A DNA stretch of 64,000 nt from Telopea speciosissima (Eukaryota; Streptophyta; Magnoliopsida; Proteales; Proteaceae): assembly GCF_018873765.1 (NCBI RefSeq), contig NC_057923.1, positions 11,978,413 through 12,042,412 on the forward strand, read 5' to 3'. Below, piece by piece: positions 48,119 through 61,594 of this stretch. A program made the translations under genes and the position numbers. Each line of letters opens with the position of its first letter. The first letter of the stretch is position 1. The notes under the pieces were generated by a model. It did no database searches. It was not told where the DNA came from and saw only the letters and a program-made list of their open reading frames with translations.

Positions 48119-48926
48119 CCACCAATAGTTCAAGATTGTACGTTTGAATGCAATATGATATCAGAGCCGCCTATGATTCTTTAGCTTTTTTTTCTTGTGT
48201 GTCTTTTCATGTTGGCATCTCATTCCACACACAAGCGAAGAGTCGATTATACACCACGTACAGGGACCGGATCCGGGTCCTAAGTGGATGTTTAAATTAC
48301 TAGCTAGAATGTTTAAAAGTATTGTGTGACTCCTCTCCCTTATCATCTATATATCACTGGCGTCGTTATCCACATTAGATATTTGGAGAAATGAGTGGTA
48401 ACTGACTGGTACGTAAGCCCATGGAATAAGAAAATATGTAATAAAATGATTGGGTACACAGAGCTCAGAGGACGGGGAGGGAAGACAACCACTCCCCCCT
48501 TTCCACCCACTCAAATTGCCCCACGTGTACGGTCCGAATCACTTTTAGTTGAAATGCCAAACTTCTTGTCTGACCCTCCCGACCTTTCTAATTCTCTAAT
48601 TCTTAAGGGGTTGAGAGGTACCCACGTGTAAGGTGTAACCAATAACCATGAAGTGTAGAACGGTGGTGGTGAGCCAACAAAATTACACGCCTTGCCCTCC
48701 AAAACAAAATTTTCTACGGGAGAAGCTTTGGTGGATGACAATTGACAACCCACGGGCAAAAAACTGTGGCTCTGTGTTTAGGTCTGCCATGTGGCAAATC
48801 AATTGGGGTAACTAAGAAGCGTATCCTAAGGTTTCTTCTTCATATGTTAATTTTCGGTTCAATCAAAGTTGGCCATAGGATTACGAAGGGTGCATGCACA
48901 TATATAAGAAAAGATTGATGAGATTG
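48119..48926. other. Intergenic, no gene seen
   Basis: Two CCACGTGT words (G-box type) occur near 48522 and 48623, about 100 bases apart, but no gene start lies close by. They may belong to a repeat. Confidence 0.4.
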
Positions 48927-49265
48927 TAAGGGTGTCCAAACCTAAATCAAACCGGCCCGGAAGCAATGTCTTACCGATTCATCTTTGGCTTATGTGTTAG
49001 AGCACCATTCGGTTTTGGGTCGGTTTGGGCTAAACGGGTGGGCCACAATAGGATCGAACATGAACCGAATCGAACATTGAAATCAACTCTCTAACCCTAA
49101 AAAACCTACCTAATCCCTATCCAAAACCAATCTATACCTGGTTTTCAAACCAAATTGAAACCGATATCACAAACCGAACTGAACCCGAAAAACCTTATTG
49201 GTTTGGTTTCGGATTCACTGTATCAAACGATTTGTATTGGTATCGATACAGGTTAATCTTGAAAC
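48927..49265. mobile_element. hAT-type MITE, copy 1 of a local pair
   Basis: It starts TAAGGGTGTCCAAACC. The interior phrases 'AGAGCACCATTCGGTTTTGG', 'AACCTACCTAATCCCTATCC' and 'CAATCTATACCTGGTTTTCA' are shared with 50485-50867. The right end is diverged. Confidence 0.6.
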
Positions 49266-49514
49266 CTTATTAATCCCATATCGGTGGAATGGTACGATTC
49301 AAGGGTAAAACTGTCAAAAAATTATTTTTTAGAGAAACCAAATGCAAACAGTTTGATCCGTGCTGATCTATATTGGTATCGTTTCGATTTTCAAGATGAT
49401 CAATACCCGATTCGATACCATACACTAAATCCATGGATATGATGCCGATTTAAGTTGTTTCCTAGACATCTCCTCTTCTTCACGTAACAAAGCAACTGTA
49501 CCAATCTATCATAT

Positions 49515-49551
<37 letters not shown>

Positions 49552-49552
49552 C
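49515..49552. repeat. (GA)n microsatellite
   Basis: An uninterrupted GA run with a single A change towards its end. A CT run lies at about 49816-49832. The surrounding 49266-50330 has MITE-like scraps and no gene. Confidence 0.8.
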
Positions 49553-50330
49553 ACACCAATCCATCACACCCAAGGTTCAAGTAAGTGGAATTGACAATCG
49601 GATTGATCTGTTTCGATTTTGACTCAATTAGAATCGATTGGGAATCAACGTAAACCTTAAAAATTCAATACAAATCAGTTAATTTGATTTTTTTTTTTAT
49701 CATTTCTTATCAAGGGCCCATAGGCCACTAGCATGGCCTTAAATTCGATCAAAGTCAATGATGACATTTCGATTCCAATTCCAATTCCAATTTTGATTAA
49801 AATTCTTTAAATCATTCTCTCTCTCTCTCTATCTCTTTATAAGCTAGGCAATTCATTATAGGGATGACATTTTTCAAGTCACGTGAGACTGGAGGAAGAG
49901 AACGATAAAAAGGGGTTGGTTATTCATGTGAGAAGGAGAGCCTCTTTGAATTGCGCCCTACTTGCATGGGCATTAGAGACAGGAACATCAACAAACCTCG
50001 AGAGAAGACTACTTAAGAGTAATTAAGATTGATGAATGACCAGAATCCCAACCATAAAAAAACTTCTCAAGATGCCGACTTGGCTGGGAGTTTGAGATGG
50101 TGTCAGAACCTGAGAGGATAAAAATCCTTGAGACTTTGTGCCATTCTTTATGGTACGGGTGGTTAGCCGGGACCATTACAGTTGGATCGGGCTCTTGATC
50201 TTCTGTAATCCGAGCGCCCAGGGAGGCATCTAACGGCATTGGACTGCTAAGTGCACAGGGATGTGTGGCTGCATGGGTCCAATATGCATGTTGGTGCACC
50301 CAGCAGCCCAACATCGATGGATATCGAAAA

Positions 50331-50482
50331 TTTATCACCTCAATTTGCCTGTTCGCCAATTTCCTCAATTCCCTCTAATAGAGGGAGGTGGATCCCACCC
50401 GAAAAGTATGTTCGGACAGGGGGTAGGGTGGTCATTCCCCCCCTTTCTATTGGATGGAATTGAGGAAATTGAGGTGATAAAG
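50331..50482. mobile_element. MITE with 17-base TIR
   Basis: It begins TTTATCACCTCAATTT and ends AAATTGAGGTGATAAA. The second inner layer (CAATTTCCTCAATTCC against GGAATTGAGGAAATTG) makes it strongly palindromic. Superfamily not determined. Confidence 0.6.
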
Positions 50483-50484
50483 AT

Positions 50485-50867
50485 CCCAAAATCTAAACCA
50501 AATCGATCTGATTGAGCCAGATCCAAACCGAACCGAAGCCTTATTAGTTTAGCTTTAGTTTGTGGGTTAAAGCACCATTTGGTTTTGGCTCGGTTCACGC
50601 TAAACCGACGGACCACCAATTGGCCTGACCGTTGATTTGAACCTGAACCGAACGTTGAAACCGACTCCCAAACCCTAAAAGTACTACCTAATCCTTATAC
50701 AAAACCAGTCTATACCCAGGTTTCAAATTGAATTGAAACCTATAGCACAAAACGAATCGAACCGAGTCCAAACCGAACTGAAACCGAAAAGTCCTTATTG
50801 GTTCGGTTTCGATTTCCCTGAAACTCACACCGAAATCGAAAACCGAATCGCCCGATTGACACCCTTA
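50485..50867. mobile_element. hAT-type MITE, copy 2 of a local pair
   Basis: It ends GATTGACACCCTTA, the inverse of the TAAGGGTGTC start of copy 1. It shares 'AAGCACCATTTGGTTTTGG', 'CTACCTAATCCTTATAC' and 'CAGTCTATACCCAGG' with 48927-49265. The left end abuts the MITE at 50331-50482 and is probably damaged. Confidence 0.6.
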
Positions 50868-52093
50868 GCTACAAAAACTGGTCCGACTGTCCCTCGTCTT
50901 TGCAAGTGCGAGTGGTGAGAGAGGGAAAAATACAAAAAAAGTCATCAACTCGAATGTTTATATCTTATGTGTATCATGCTCTCTATCTGTCTCATGTATT
51001 TTGTTTTCCTTTGTTGAGTAGCCTTATTTTCTTAAAAAAAAAAAAACTCGAATCAGAAGTTGATTTTGATATCCCATATCCGAATTGCGATTACCTTACC
51101 TGTGTGCTGCCAACTTCATAAAAAACTCCGTTTGATTATGTTGTTGAAGCTTTGGTTAATCAACAAGCCTTGTGTATTCCTGCAAGTAGGAGTTATGAGA
51201 ATGTCCTGCTGGAAACTAATAATCTCTTGGTCATCAATCTTCTTAATGGAGTCTCTTCTGTAAATTGAAGAGGCATGGCTTCTTTTATAAAGCCAATCTA
51301 TTACATTTTCTTATTTTATCTCGTCTCTCCCACCTTATTTTCTCTCTTCTCTTTTCCACATAGGCAACATTCGCATATCCTATCAGTCCAAGGTACAAGG
51401 GAAGGCTAAGCTATTACCAAAAAATACAAGGGACTGTAAACTGAGCCTCCAAATGCACTTTACTCATAGCTAAAATCAAACTTAAACTGAATCGATATTA
51501 ATATATTCGATTTTGTATCAATTTCATTTGGGTTGGTACACAACATCGGAGGATTTAGTTCAAGTGTTATTAATTTAGTTCAAGTTTAGTTTTAAGTGAA
51601 ACTATCATGTTGATGAATCAAATAAAATTGATAAGAAAATTACAACCTCATGAAGATGGTCAATAATGTCAAATCTGATCTTCATAATATTTTCTACAAC
51701 ACTGACGATTCGTTTCTAAAATAGAAACCAAACCGAATTTCACTTTTCAAAACCAAAACCAAATAAAAAATTTCAAATTAATTCAAATTTAAACAACCAA
51801 TTTCGATTTGAATTTTGGGTTCTGATTCTGAATTGGATATTGGATGTCAATTTGTTTGTCCTCGAGTGTTGTACAAGATTCTACAGAAAAAAAAAACTTG
51901 CACAGTTGAACTACATTAGCTTAATTAACTGAAGATTTCTAGAACGGATCACTAAGATATTCATGGACTGGCCTCGGGCTTGGCTTACCAGACATGAAAG
52001 TGTCGTTCACAGAACCAACCTGTCTATTGGATGATACAGTGAGAAGAAAACAAGTATGGCACAAAATCTTGTGAACTTTAAAAGGCTGTAAAG
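50868..52093. other. Intergenic, no gene seen
   Basis: AT-rich DNA. The frames near 50900-51260 show no recognised family. Confidence 0.4.
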
Positions 52094-52106
52094 CTTGTAG
52101 CAAAAT

Positions 52107-52512
52107 CTGAAGTCACCTCCTCTTCTTTTATTGAAGGAGAAGCCCTCGCAATGAGGGTTAGCCTGCTTGAGGCTATTTCCGAATGCATTGAGAGCATCAT
52201 TGTTGAGTCTGACTGCAAACCCCTCATCTCATATATCCGAGGCACCACTGCAACTCCTCCACTACCCGTACAGCCTATCCTTTCTAATATTATCCATATC
52301 TCCACCTATTTCAAGGATTGTATTTTCTCTTTCATTCCTAGGGAGGCAAATTGTGTCGCAAACTCTCTAGCTAGGAAGGCCCTGTCCTGTACGTGAATGA
52401 CAGTCTGGCCTCTTTCCACTCCATGGCTGATTGAGTTGTTAGCTCACTCTCCTACGAGCTCTTCATGTTCTCATGAATAGACTTGCCTTTACCAAAAAAA
52501 AAAAAAAAAAAA
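52107..52512 (+). mobile_element. 5'-truncated LINE: RNase H end plus poly-A tail, with 13-bp target duplication
   Basis: The duplicated target CTTGTAGCAAAAT lies at 52094-52106 and again at 52513-52525, right after an A-run of about 18. The insert opens mid-frame and reads FIEGEALAMRVSLLEAISEC, IIVESDCKPLISYIRG and CIFSFIPREANCVANSLARKAL, then a stop. This is the plant L1-type RNase H/RVT_3 C-terminus (ESD, PREAN-VA-SLA). The frame is still open and the target duplication exact, so the insertion is fairly recent. It lies just downstream of ISU1. Confidence 0.88.
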
Positions 52513-52669
52513 CTTGTAGCAAAATAAAAGATACATTGCGCATGTAAATATACAAAGGGATCCTGAGGCAGTGTGACGGAACACCAAGGTTCATACATCA
52601 TACATTATTTATTATGACAATGTAGTTGACGGCCAAAACCATTTCCACCATGGCACGTACATCTACTAA

Positions 52670-55600
52670 TTAAGCATCAGCAGCTTTCTCAATAGGTGCA
52701 CCATTTTCCCCCGACTGGCCCCGCTTTGCTTCATAATCTTTAATGGCTGCCTTGATAGCATCCTCTGCAAGCATGCTACAATGGAGCTTCACTGGTGGAA
52801 GTGAGAGATGTTTTGCTATTTGCCTGCAAATTTATAGAAAGGAAAACAATTAGAAAGGATAGGAGGTCTCCACAAGAACATACACCATGCATGGCACCTA
52901 ACAGATGAGCAAAGCACAAAAAATACTAAGAATTGAGTATTATCCGCCCAAACACATTCAACATCAAATACTCGTGAACACTTCCAAATGACCACAATGA
53001 AAGTCAAATTCAGCTCTCATCAGTAAATGCCTAATAGCCAACATCCAAATCAGTTAAGTTCTTCTAATGTGCAGTCTTAACAGCTAGGCTCCCAGCTTAT
53101 TAGACCTAAGACTATCCAACAGACAATCAATTACCCAGTATCCAAGGAAATTGAATATGCCATAAGCAAGCAAAGCAGTTTACGAACTGTTCTCAAACAC
53201 TTGCAGTGTTAATTGTGACATTTGATGCTGTATGCAAACAAGAATGCAATAAATGCATATGCTCCGCCAGGATCAACACATTAAAAAAATACATCGTATT
53301 TATTAGGCAAGAAGATGTGATCGAGTGAATAAAGGTCAACCAGGTGATCTCGAGATTTTAGCGTCACAACCCCTCATACCCGTTGCTGTTAAACTCTAAA
53401 CATAACAGGAGGTGGTGCCTAAAACTAGATACTCTAAAGACTTGACTACTACTAATAATCCACTAACAAGCTTATCCCAACTACTTGGACAGCCACACAC
53501 AACTCTCAAGTTTTATTTAAAGCTAACAATCATAAAATCAGGGTGGGAAGAAAATGAAGACTGATGAAGATCTTGTTCTCTTGAATCAACTCCAACACTT
53601 CAATTGACTTGAAGCAAAAATTCAATCTCACCAAATTTGGGTCCAAGGCATTCTCATCAGCTGTCATAAGACATGAGGTCGCTCAAGAGAGTATAATTAT
53701 ATTAAAAAAAAAAAAAAAAAAAAACTGTGCCGAATGGTTCAAAGTCTACCACAAATGCTACACAAAAAGTGATAATCCATCAGTTTTTTCCTTTCCTCCC
53801 CATCGATCATCTAGATCTCTCCATTTTCAACTACTACTCTCTTACATATAGGAGCATCAAAGAATCTTATTTCTACCACAGAAGGATCACAACATGGCTT
53901 CTATGTTGGAACTTGGAACAAAGCCCTCACTGGAAGACATAGCTCAGGTGATGATAAGTCTTACCACACTGATATTGGATGCCACCTTAACTTAGAGTTG
54001 GTGAGAGGTAGGTAGGATGAACCCTAGGTTCAGGCTAACCACCCCTCTGATAGTATCCCGAGTAACCCAAACTAGAAAAATCAACAAAAAGTCCAACTTT
54101 CTCAGACGAAAGTCAAACTCTAACAATCACTCACAAATAAATAGGATAGATGATCTTCAGAAGATAGCTTAAATATAATAGTCAGATTAAGTCTCTCATT
54201 AAAACAGAATCAAATCTGAAACTGAAATTCAGAAAATAAAAGATTTCTAATTAATCACAATCAGAATGTCAGATCAGCCTAAGATTCAAATCGAGTTCCC
54301 TTCTTGGCTGGATCAAACAATCCTCAAAGTATGATTTAAACCTAATAGCTAGATAGAAAGTAATTAAAGAAACTCAGGTCTAAAATATAAGACAGGACAG
54401 AATTTAAGAGAAATTCAGTAACAGCAAAACAAGTGTATCTGTTCCCAACAATACCCTGGTCGAAGGTCAGTATTAGGGAGACCTTGAATGCCTCCAAGTT
54501 TCACCCTGATCTGATGAGTAGTTTCAGGTGATCAAATAACTCAGACTGAAAATAGGTCAAACCAGGGTAATAATAGATTGAAGGATGATGTTTTGAATCA
54601 AAACAGAAGAGAAATTAAAATTTAGAAAGATCAATCGAAGACAGATTAAATCAGTACCATACTTAACGTTAAAAAAAAAACCCAGAGTATACAAAAAGAG
54701 GAGGATAACAATAGCTTCCCACCAACAAGGTATAGAATTTCACTCCCCTCCAAGGATATCTCACCCCATACTGAATTGCACAGCACTCGTGAAGAAAAAT
54801 TCAAACTTTATTCATTAAATCGTCTCTGAGCCTTGGCTCTTTACAAGCTATTTATAAAAACTAAAGCATTATCTTAATCTGAACATGAAAGTAAGATCCT
54901 ATTGCTAAGCAACATAAATAAGAAGCATGTTGATAAAAGAAAACCTTCCCATAAGGTGAGGAAATTCAAGCCTATTAGACAACTTAAAATTAAAAAGAAC
55001 TAACAAAGCAAGCATTATCCCGTATGCCTACCTTCTACCCATATATTATGCCTATTAAAACGGCCAATTACAATAAAAACACATGGAATCAAAGGCCTAA
55101 CGCATACATAACCCAATCTAAATCTTAAATCTAATAAAATAAGCCCATTAATGTGAGTTATCTGCATCAGAGGGCATAAGGGATCAAGAAAAACACATCA
55201 TCATCATTTAGACATTTATCAAACTATAATGAAATACTCAAATAACAACACTACTACTACCTTTCAGAATAGAAGTTGTGTTGTTACTTGAACCTAATGT
55301 CTGTTTCTTCAGCTTGTATGTCATAGAAACCTATAACAATTTACTGAAGGCATTGTGTACAAACTAGTTTATTATGTATAAGTGAAGAGCTGAGTCACAA
55401 AGGTAACGATTTTAATCTAATATTTGATAGTTCTATCCCGTAGTAACCAAAGTGACAGAAAAAAAAGTCATCCAAACAAAAATGACTTAGAAGTTAGAAT
55501 GGGTGAGAAGCAAAAGAGAAGAGAGAAGTGAAAACAAAAAGGCAAGAGCAAGAAGGGACAAAGAGAAGACACACCACCAGCTACCATGCTTTTCTGAAAC

Positions 55601-58263
55601 AAAGGGAGACCAGGAAAGGTATGCTGGCTAATCTATGCACAGTTCAGGGAGAGAAAAAAAAATACAATCCAAGAGACGATCGTGACTGGAAATACAAATT
55701 GAGTAAAGCATTCAGACTTTTGCTCTTAATAACCAAGCTATTGTCGGTTTATTGTTTATAAGGCAGGTGCAGATCATCTAGTTGGTAGTTCAGTGCAACC
55801 TCTCCCAATTTCTTCCTAAATTTCCTTGCCAATTAGTTTCAGCTAACCCAAATCTAATGAACATGCCACAGAAGAACGAACCCGATTCCAAAGGTCAAAT
55901 ATGCAAGCAAAATGTATGGAGGAGTCATGGAGTACTTTAACAAACCAATATATTCTCTCTTTTGTTGGATTAACATAATAGATTGAAATTTTATTAACAA
56001 TCCTTGGTATGTGGACTGTATCCTTATAACTTCTTCTGAAATTGGCTAGAGATATACTCCAAAAACTATTCTGACCCAAGATATGCACAACCGCCGTACC
56101 TTTCCAGAAAATCAAACCCTTTGCAAACCTAATTTTGATAATTTCGAGTCCATGGTGGCAGTTTGTATACCATTTTATTTGAAGGAAAAGGTTGAGCAAA
56201 CAAGACAGCCAGCTAAGTCCATTTGTCAATCCAACCATCTACACAGGGTACCCAGCAAGGCTATAATTTCAAAATATCTTTCTGGGAAAGAAAAGAACCA
56301 TCATTTGTGGCTCCTTCCTAACATTGCTGTCGCTGCCAACGACGAGAAAACATCTACATAATTTTTTTATATGTCTCAGCTATTTTTTTTTCATGTGCTT
56401 TCATTTTTCAAAGATTTTAATGTAGACCAGTCACAAGTGATAACCAGTCCACAAGAGGATTGTAAACTTCAGGTCCAGCAACAGTAACTACTTCAATCAG
56501 TTCTCAGATTAGCAGGAAATTTCAGAACAATAAAACTAAAACAAGAAATCAAAAAAGGGAACAAAAAGATAGGGTAGCCTCTCTCAGACTCGGGTCTCTC
56601 ACCCACGGCCTTTCACCATATTTTGGTCTCTCACCAATGGCATCTCACCATACTCTCTCACAGAGCAAAGCACAAATCTTTTTTTTTTTTTTTCTCAACC
56701 TCATTATTCAAATTTGTGTACAAGTGTAACCTCTTGCAAACTTATATAGAATACTCAAAACAGACTCAACACTTAAAAGGAAAAGCCTAACGCAATCCTT
56801 AACTAATAAGGTAACATAAACTGACTAGGAAACTAAACTAATGAAAGAAACCGACTAAAAACATGACTCTTAACTAGACTAATGAAGTCAATCCTGTTTT
56901 CCTACTTTCTACCCATATTTTAGGCACATTAAAGTGGCCCATTACAAAGAAAACACATGGAATCAAAGGCCCAACACATTCATAACTCAACCCAAGGTTT
57001 ATTTCCAATAAAATAAGTCTTTTAAGCGACTCATCTGCATCAGATTTGGAAAATATAAAATAAACTTTGCAACCTATAGGTTTGCTTAGCAACCAATGAA
57101 AGTAGCAGGCTCACCATAATGACAATGCCTTTAATATAGAAAGAGTTATACCCCAGAAATGAAAGAATGTGAAACAAAGACAAAAACAGTTCAAGTTTTA
57201 GTGATTCCTACAACAACAAAAAATGGAGCACAATTGAAAAGTAATACCTTTATCACAAAATATGTCACGACTATCAATCAAATAATCATGAAAGCAATGA
57301 TGTCAGCATAATAGATGATTGAATAATAAGATTTCACAATCATCAACCAAATAAAGGACAACGGTTAAATAGAACAAGATGAAGGAAACAAGGGAGAGGG
57401 ACTTACGTATTTTTTATTGTTAAGACTTCCTCCATTTGTTTCCCCTTTACCCATTCTGTAGCTGAAAAGAGAATGCACCAAGGAATCAGTAAATGGTCAT
57501 TGCACAAACCAGGTGCTCAACAAGAAATAACCGGGGGAGGGGAACCTAAATATGGAATGTTTAAAGTTTTTTATATCAAAATTTTCCAATAAATATCAAC
57601 CACGAAACAACAGGAAGCTTCACCCCATTTCAAAAGAAAATGTTAAGCATTATTGAGCTCAATGTTTAATGTTACTTGTCACATCATATAATCCAGGTAA
57701 ATTTCTGTTTATTTTTACCCCTACACAGTTCGTTTTCGCTTTTTTGACAAATCCTTTAAATATTTTGTAGCTGAAACAAAAATGAACCCAAGAAAATAAA
57801 GTCTCGCTCAAGGTATGATAAAATCTAAAGTGTTCAGCAACGAAATTGCTAATGCTACCGAATCGGAGTAACGGAGAACCCCAGAAAAAAATTCCAAGAT
57901 CTCCAATAGGAAAACGTAAAAATAAATCCATACAGGAACCCTAGAAAATAGCGACTTGTAGAGATACCAACCTACGGAAGAAGAAGCGATGGCTGATCCA
58001 CAACCGAAGGTCTTGAAGCAGGCATCAACAATCTTCCCTGTCTGTTCATCGACCTTTATCTGAAGCTTCATAACATCACCACAAGCCGGAGCACCTACGA
58101 GCCCCGTCCCAACCGTGGGATCATTCTTATCGAAGGATCCGACATTTCGAGGGTTGTTGTAATGATCCACAACCCTCTCATGGTACAGGCGAACCAAAAC
58201 CGGCGCTTGATTGTTCTTCTGGGGCACCAACCCTAGAAATTTCCTGCAACCTGCCCTAATCAT
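52670..58263 (-). CDS. ISU1: Mitochondrial iron-sulfur cluster scaffold ISU1/ISCU
   Basis: Three exons: 57972-58263 (ATG at 58263), 57407-57461 and 52670-52823 (stop at 52670-52672), giving 166 aa with GT-AG introns. In the mitochondrial matrix ISCU holds the nascent [2Fe-2S] cluster made with the cysteine desulfurase and frataxin before transfer by chaperones. Residues 1-25 are basic and hydrophobic, a likely transit peptide ending near VRLYHE. YHERVVDHYNNPRNVGSFDK follows. The three cluster ligands are visible: Cys61 in GAPACGDVMKLQ (with Asp63), Cys88 in KTFGCGSAIASSS, and Cys131 in the LPPVKLHCS motif that binds HscA/HSC70-type chaperones. The C-terminus is charged and ends AADA. Length is as expected and nothing is missing. 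Intron 2 is 4.6 kb and full of repeats. Confidence 0.96.
54000..55180 (-). mobile_element. LTR-like retroelement remnant in ISU1 intron 2
   Basis: Read on the minus strand it starts near CTGATGCAGATAACTCACAT and contains TTTATAAATAGCTTG (TATA-like), AATAAAGTTTGAATTTTT (polyadenylation-like) and a long T/A-rich leader. Part of it (about 55010-55175) recurs at 56880-57045. Most likely an LTR or solo LTR; the superfamily is uncertain and no coding region was seen. Confidence 0.4.
56880..57045 (-). repeat. Second copy of the intron-2 repeat
   Basis: 'TACTTTCTACCCATATTTTA', 'AACACATGGAATCAAAGGCC' and 'TCATCTGCATCAG' match 55010-55175 in the same orientation with about one difference in six to eight bases. 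The remainder of ISU1 intron 2 (52824-54000, 55181-56879, 57046-57406) contains poly-A runs and no coding sequence that I recognise. Confidence 0.5.
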
Positions 58264-59129
58264 TTTCCCTTCTCTTCCGTAATCTGGATTCTATCTGGTC
58301 TCTCTCAAAATTTCAGTGTTCTTCTCACTTTCTCGCAACAACAGAACAGTTTTTAGCTCAAAAATGGGAATACCGGATGGGGCAGTTATATTATATCTTT
58401 TATAGACTTTTAGGTTTGTGTGTTTTTAGCACAAAAATTGGGAGATCGGAAGGGAGCAATTATATATAGTTTGTAGACATTTTTATTTATTTTTATTTTT
58501 TTGGCAAAGGAAAGCTTTATAGTTTGTAGACATTTAGGTTTGTGGTTATCAAATTGACACCACCTTGCTACACGTGTGACATATGACACAACCCTTTACG
58601 AGAATCTTCTATTCTGATCTTCCGATAAGACTTCAGACAACCGACTATAAGCTGGAATTGAAATCATATTAAATGATGGGAAAAAGCATCTAGGATATTT
58701 CTGTAAAGGTAGGGTCGGTGTTCTCTGTGGGAAGCATGGCTTTGCCATGCAGGACTAATGAGAGCACACATATTTTGACATCATGGGGTGAAATATTCAC
58801 TTATCATGGAGTGCAGGATGGTCATTTTACTTCATCTATGACTGGACAAAGGCAATACATTCCCAGAAACTTTTTTTTTTTTTTTATAAATATGTTATAT
58901 CCAACAAGTATTTAATTAAAAGGAAAGGATTTGTTGTCCAATCGTGTGGCCCTGCATCAATAAAGGTGTTTGTAGATGCGGTTATTATTTTACCATTTTG
59001 TGTGTCAGTAAAGAATTTAATCAAATATTATTTAAAAAAAAAGAGAACGCTACTTAAGCACATGTGATGCACTGCCATTGTAGCCAAACATAGGCATTTG
59101 GAAAATGATCACCACACCCTCAAAAATTT
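58264..59129. other. ISU1 upstream region and intergenic DNA
   Basis: AT-rich; TATATTATATC-like words near 58388 (minus strand) might serve as a core promoter about 125 bases upstream of the ISU1 ATG, but this is weak. No other gene. Confidence 0.35.
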
Positions 59130-59500
59130 CAACTTTTCTACAGTGAATTGACTAGCAGCAGAGGAGGCTTGGAGTGATTTATCAAGACCATAGAGGTTCC
59201 CAAATCTGGCGATCTGACCATTGAATCGGACTACAAGAACTTCTTCAAGGACTCTGCCGTTGCCATCTAGTGGGCAACCTACTTTCATCATGTCAATTCT
59301 ACTTCATCTCTAGAGAATCCTATCAGATAGCAGATTCTTTAGCCAAAAGGGCCTTATTGTTTACGCGTGCAATAGTTTGGGCCAACTCTATTCCATGGCC
59401 GTTAGATCTCTGTAACCCAGCATTTCCATCCCTTAGCTACACAATAAATTTTACACGCTGCATGACAATTGGAGAACTCTTTCTCAAGGTTTAAAAAATG
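59130..59500 (+). pseudogene. Degenerate LINE RNase H fragment
   Basis: AIESD-like and FYFISRESYQIADSLAKRAL segments match the end of plant L1-type RNase H domains (compare 52107-52512), but frames shift between segments. No poly-A tail or target duplication was found. An older relative of the 52-kb copy. Confidence 0.6.
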
Positions 59501-60687
59501 GAGCATCAAATCGGCGGATCAGATGGGAATGGAATTGGTCGTGGCCAATCCAGCAGAGTCTCACCAAATTTACTCCATTTCCGGCCAATTCCGACTGAAT
59601 CCAGCCGGTTCAGATTGAAATCAGCACTGACCGATTCATTGCCCGATTCAATTTTCTGAAATCTTAACCTTTTCCTACATAGAAGTCATTTGTAAAGGAT
59701 CTTCGCCGGAATCGATGGACGTCGATTCATACTTTATTTCGAGGTTCAGACCTGCTCCGACTGGATCAGAATCGAAATCCACGTAGGTAAATTCCGTTGC
59801 TGTAGATCTAGAGCCAGAAGAGAAAATGAGAGTATTCTATGAATGAGAAAGAGGTGCATAAGCTAGTTCAATGTGCGGCTTACGGGTTAGGTTTTTCACT
59901 ATATGTATAATGGTAAAGCATGAAACGTGAGCAACATGAGCAGTGGGAACAGACAGTGGAACCACCCAAGTGTGGAGGATGCAGTGTGCAACTTCATTCT
60001 CTAAGCTGCTCAGACGTGCTGCGTCACTGTTTCTGCAACTTCATTTCTCCTGTTGGGATCTAGATTTTCTACAGCTTTTAAATATAGCACCTAAAAGAGA
60101 CGGATCAGTAACTGTCACAAAGAATCTTGAAAATTCAAAACTGCCAAACCAGAGAGAGGAACTATGAAAAACAAAAAATAAAAGAACTACCGAACCATAG
60201 GTCGAAACAAACATAATGGATCACAAAACGTAATCCTCTTTCTGAAAGAGTATATAAAGTACCACCATACATTAACAACCCAAAAGGTCTATAGCTAAAG
60301 CCGTCATTACATTGAGCCCAGGAAATAGCCCACAGAGAGTATTCTGGCTAACCATCCAAACTATTACAAGCCTACTACAAAGTCAAGGAAAACAAGGATC
60401 CGTTCTCATCACCACAGCCCAAGCCTACTTGTCTTCAGAAGAAGAAAAAAAACAGCGCTACACAGTATAAATCCTGCATTTGTAAACACCCTCTTTTGAT
60501 GAAGCACAGCATTCATTCACCTCAGGCCTAGCAACAAGCAAGGAGTATAAAACAATTAGATAGAGCAAAGATGTAAAAGCGAAGTTAAAACAGCAAGACA
60601 ACAGCTTCGATTAACTAAACGGTAATGTTAAGGCTCCATGCCCATGGGCCAAATAGTCAATTAAACTGTGGACAAAGGAAAGGCAGT
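59501..60687. other. Intergenic and ARF 3' flank
   Basis: About 59500-59800 has CCGGTTCAG/GATTCA words of a decayed hAT-type MITE. The stretch 60180-60687 is the probable 3' UTR side of the ARF gene on the minus strand. No other coding sequence. Confidence 0.4.
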
Positions 60688-61037
<350 letters not shown>

Positions 61038-61159
61038 TCAAATTTTAGTACACTATTAGAGTGGCACAGCAATAGCAGACATCTTAGGTAGGTTTCGAAG
61101 AAGGTAATATACAGCATAATGTCTGCTTTAATGCCATATACCAGTTATGCCACCATACA

Positions 61160-61172
61160 CCAACTACAGCAT

Positions 61173-61215
<43 letters not shown>
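61160..61215. repeat. (GA)n microsatellite
   Basis: About 23 uninterrupted GA units in the ARF intron. Confidence 0.9.
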
Positions 61216-61218
<3 letters not shown>

Positions 61219-61594
61219 AGAAATTGGATGGCATGCCAAGGATTTTGACCCTTAGCTATCATGACCTTGGTCCTAACTAGATAATTTTTTCCCGTTTTGT
61301 TACCTGGTCTTAGAGAAAAAAAAACCCCTGGTTATTAAACCTACACACCTCATTTATGACCTAGTCATGGAACAGATCCCAGGTCCACTAATGTGACAAC
61401 AAGGTTGGTATTGTAACAACTATACTAGATCATATAAATAAAATACTATATGTAAACTTTATTTGTTGTCTAGATCATAACCTTCTCCTGATGATGTATG
61501 TAGAATGGACCCACACACACAAATTCAAACTCAGATTCCTCACCCTCCCAACCTGTTCTTTGTCGTTTTTTTTTTCAGGACCAATTCTCTTTCA

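Noticed and set aside
48515-48630. Paired G-box (CCACGTGT) regulatory region
   Set aside because: No gene start nearby and the sequence lies among repeats; two short words are not enough.
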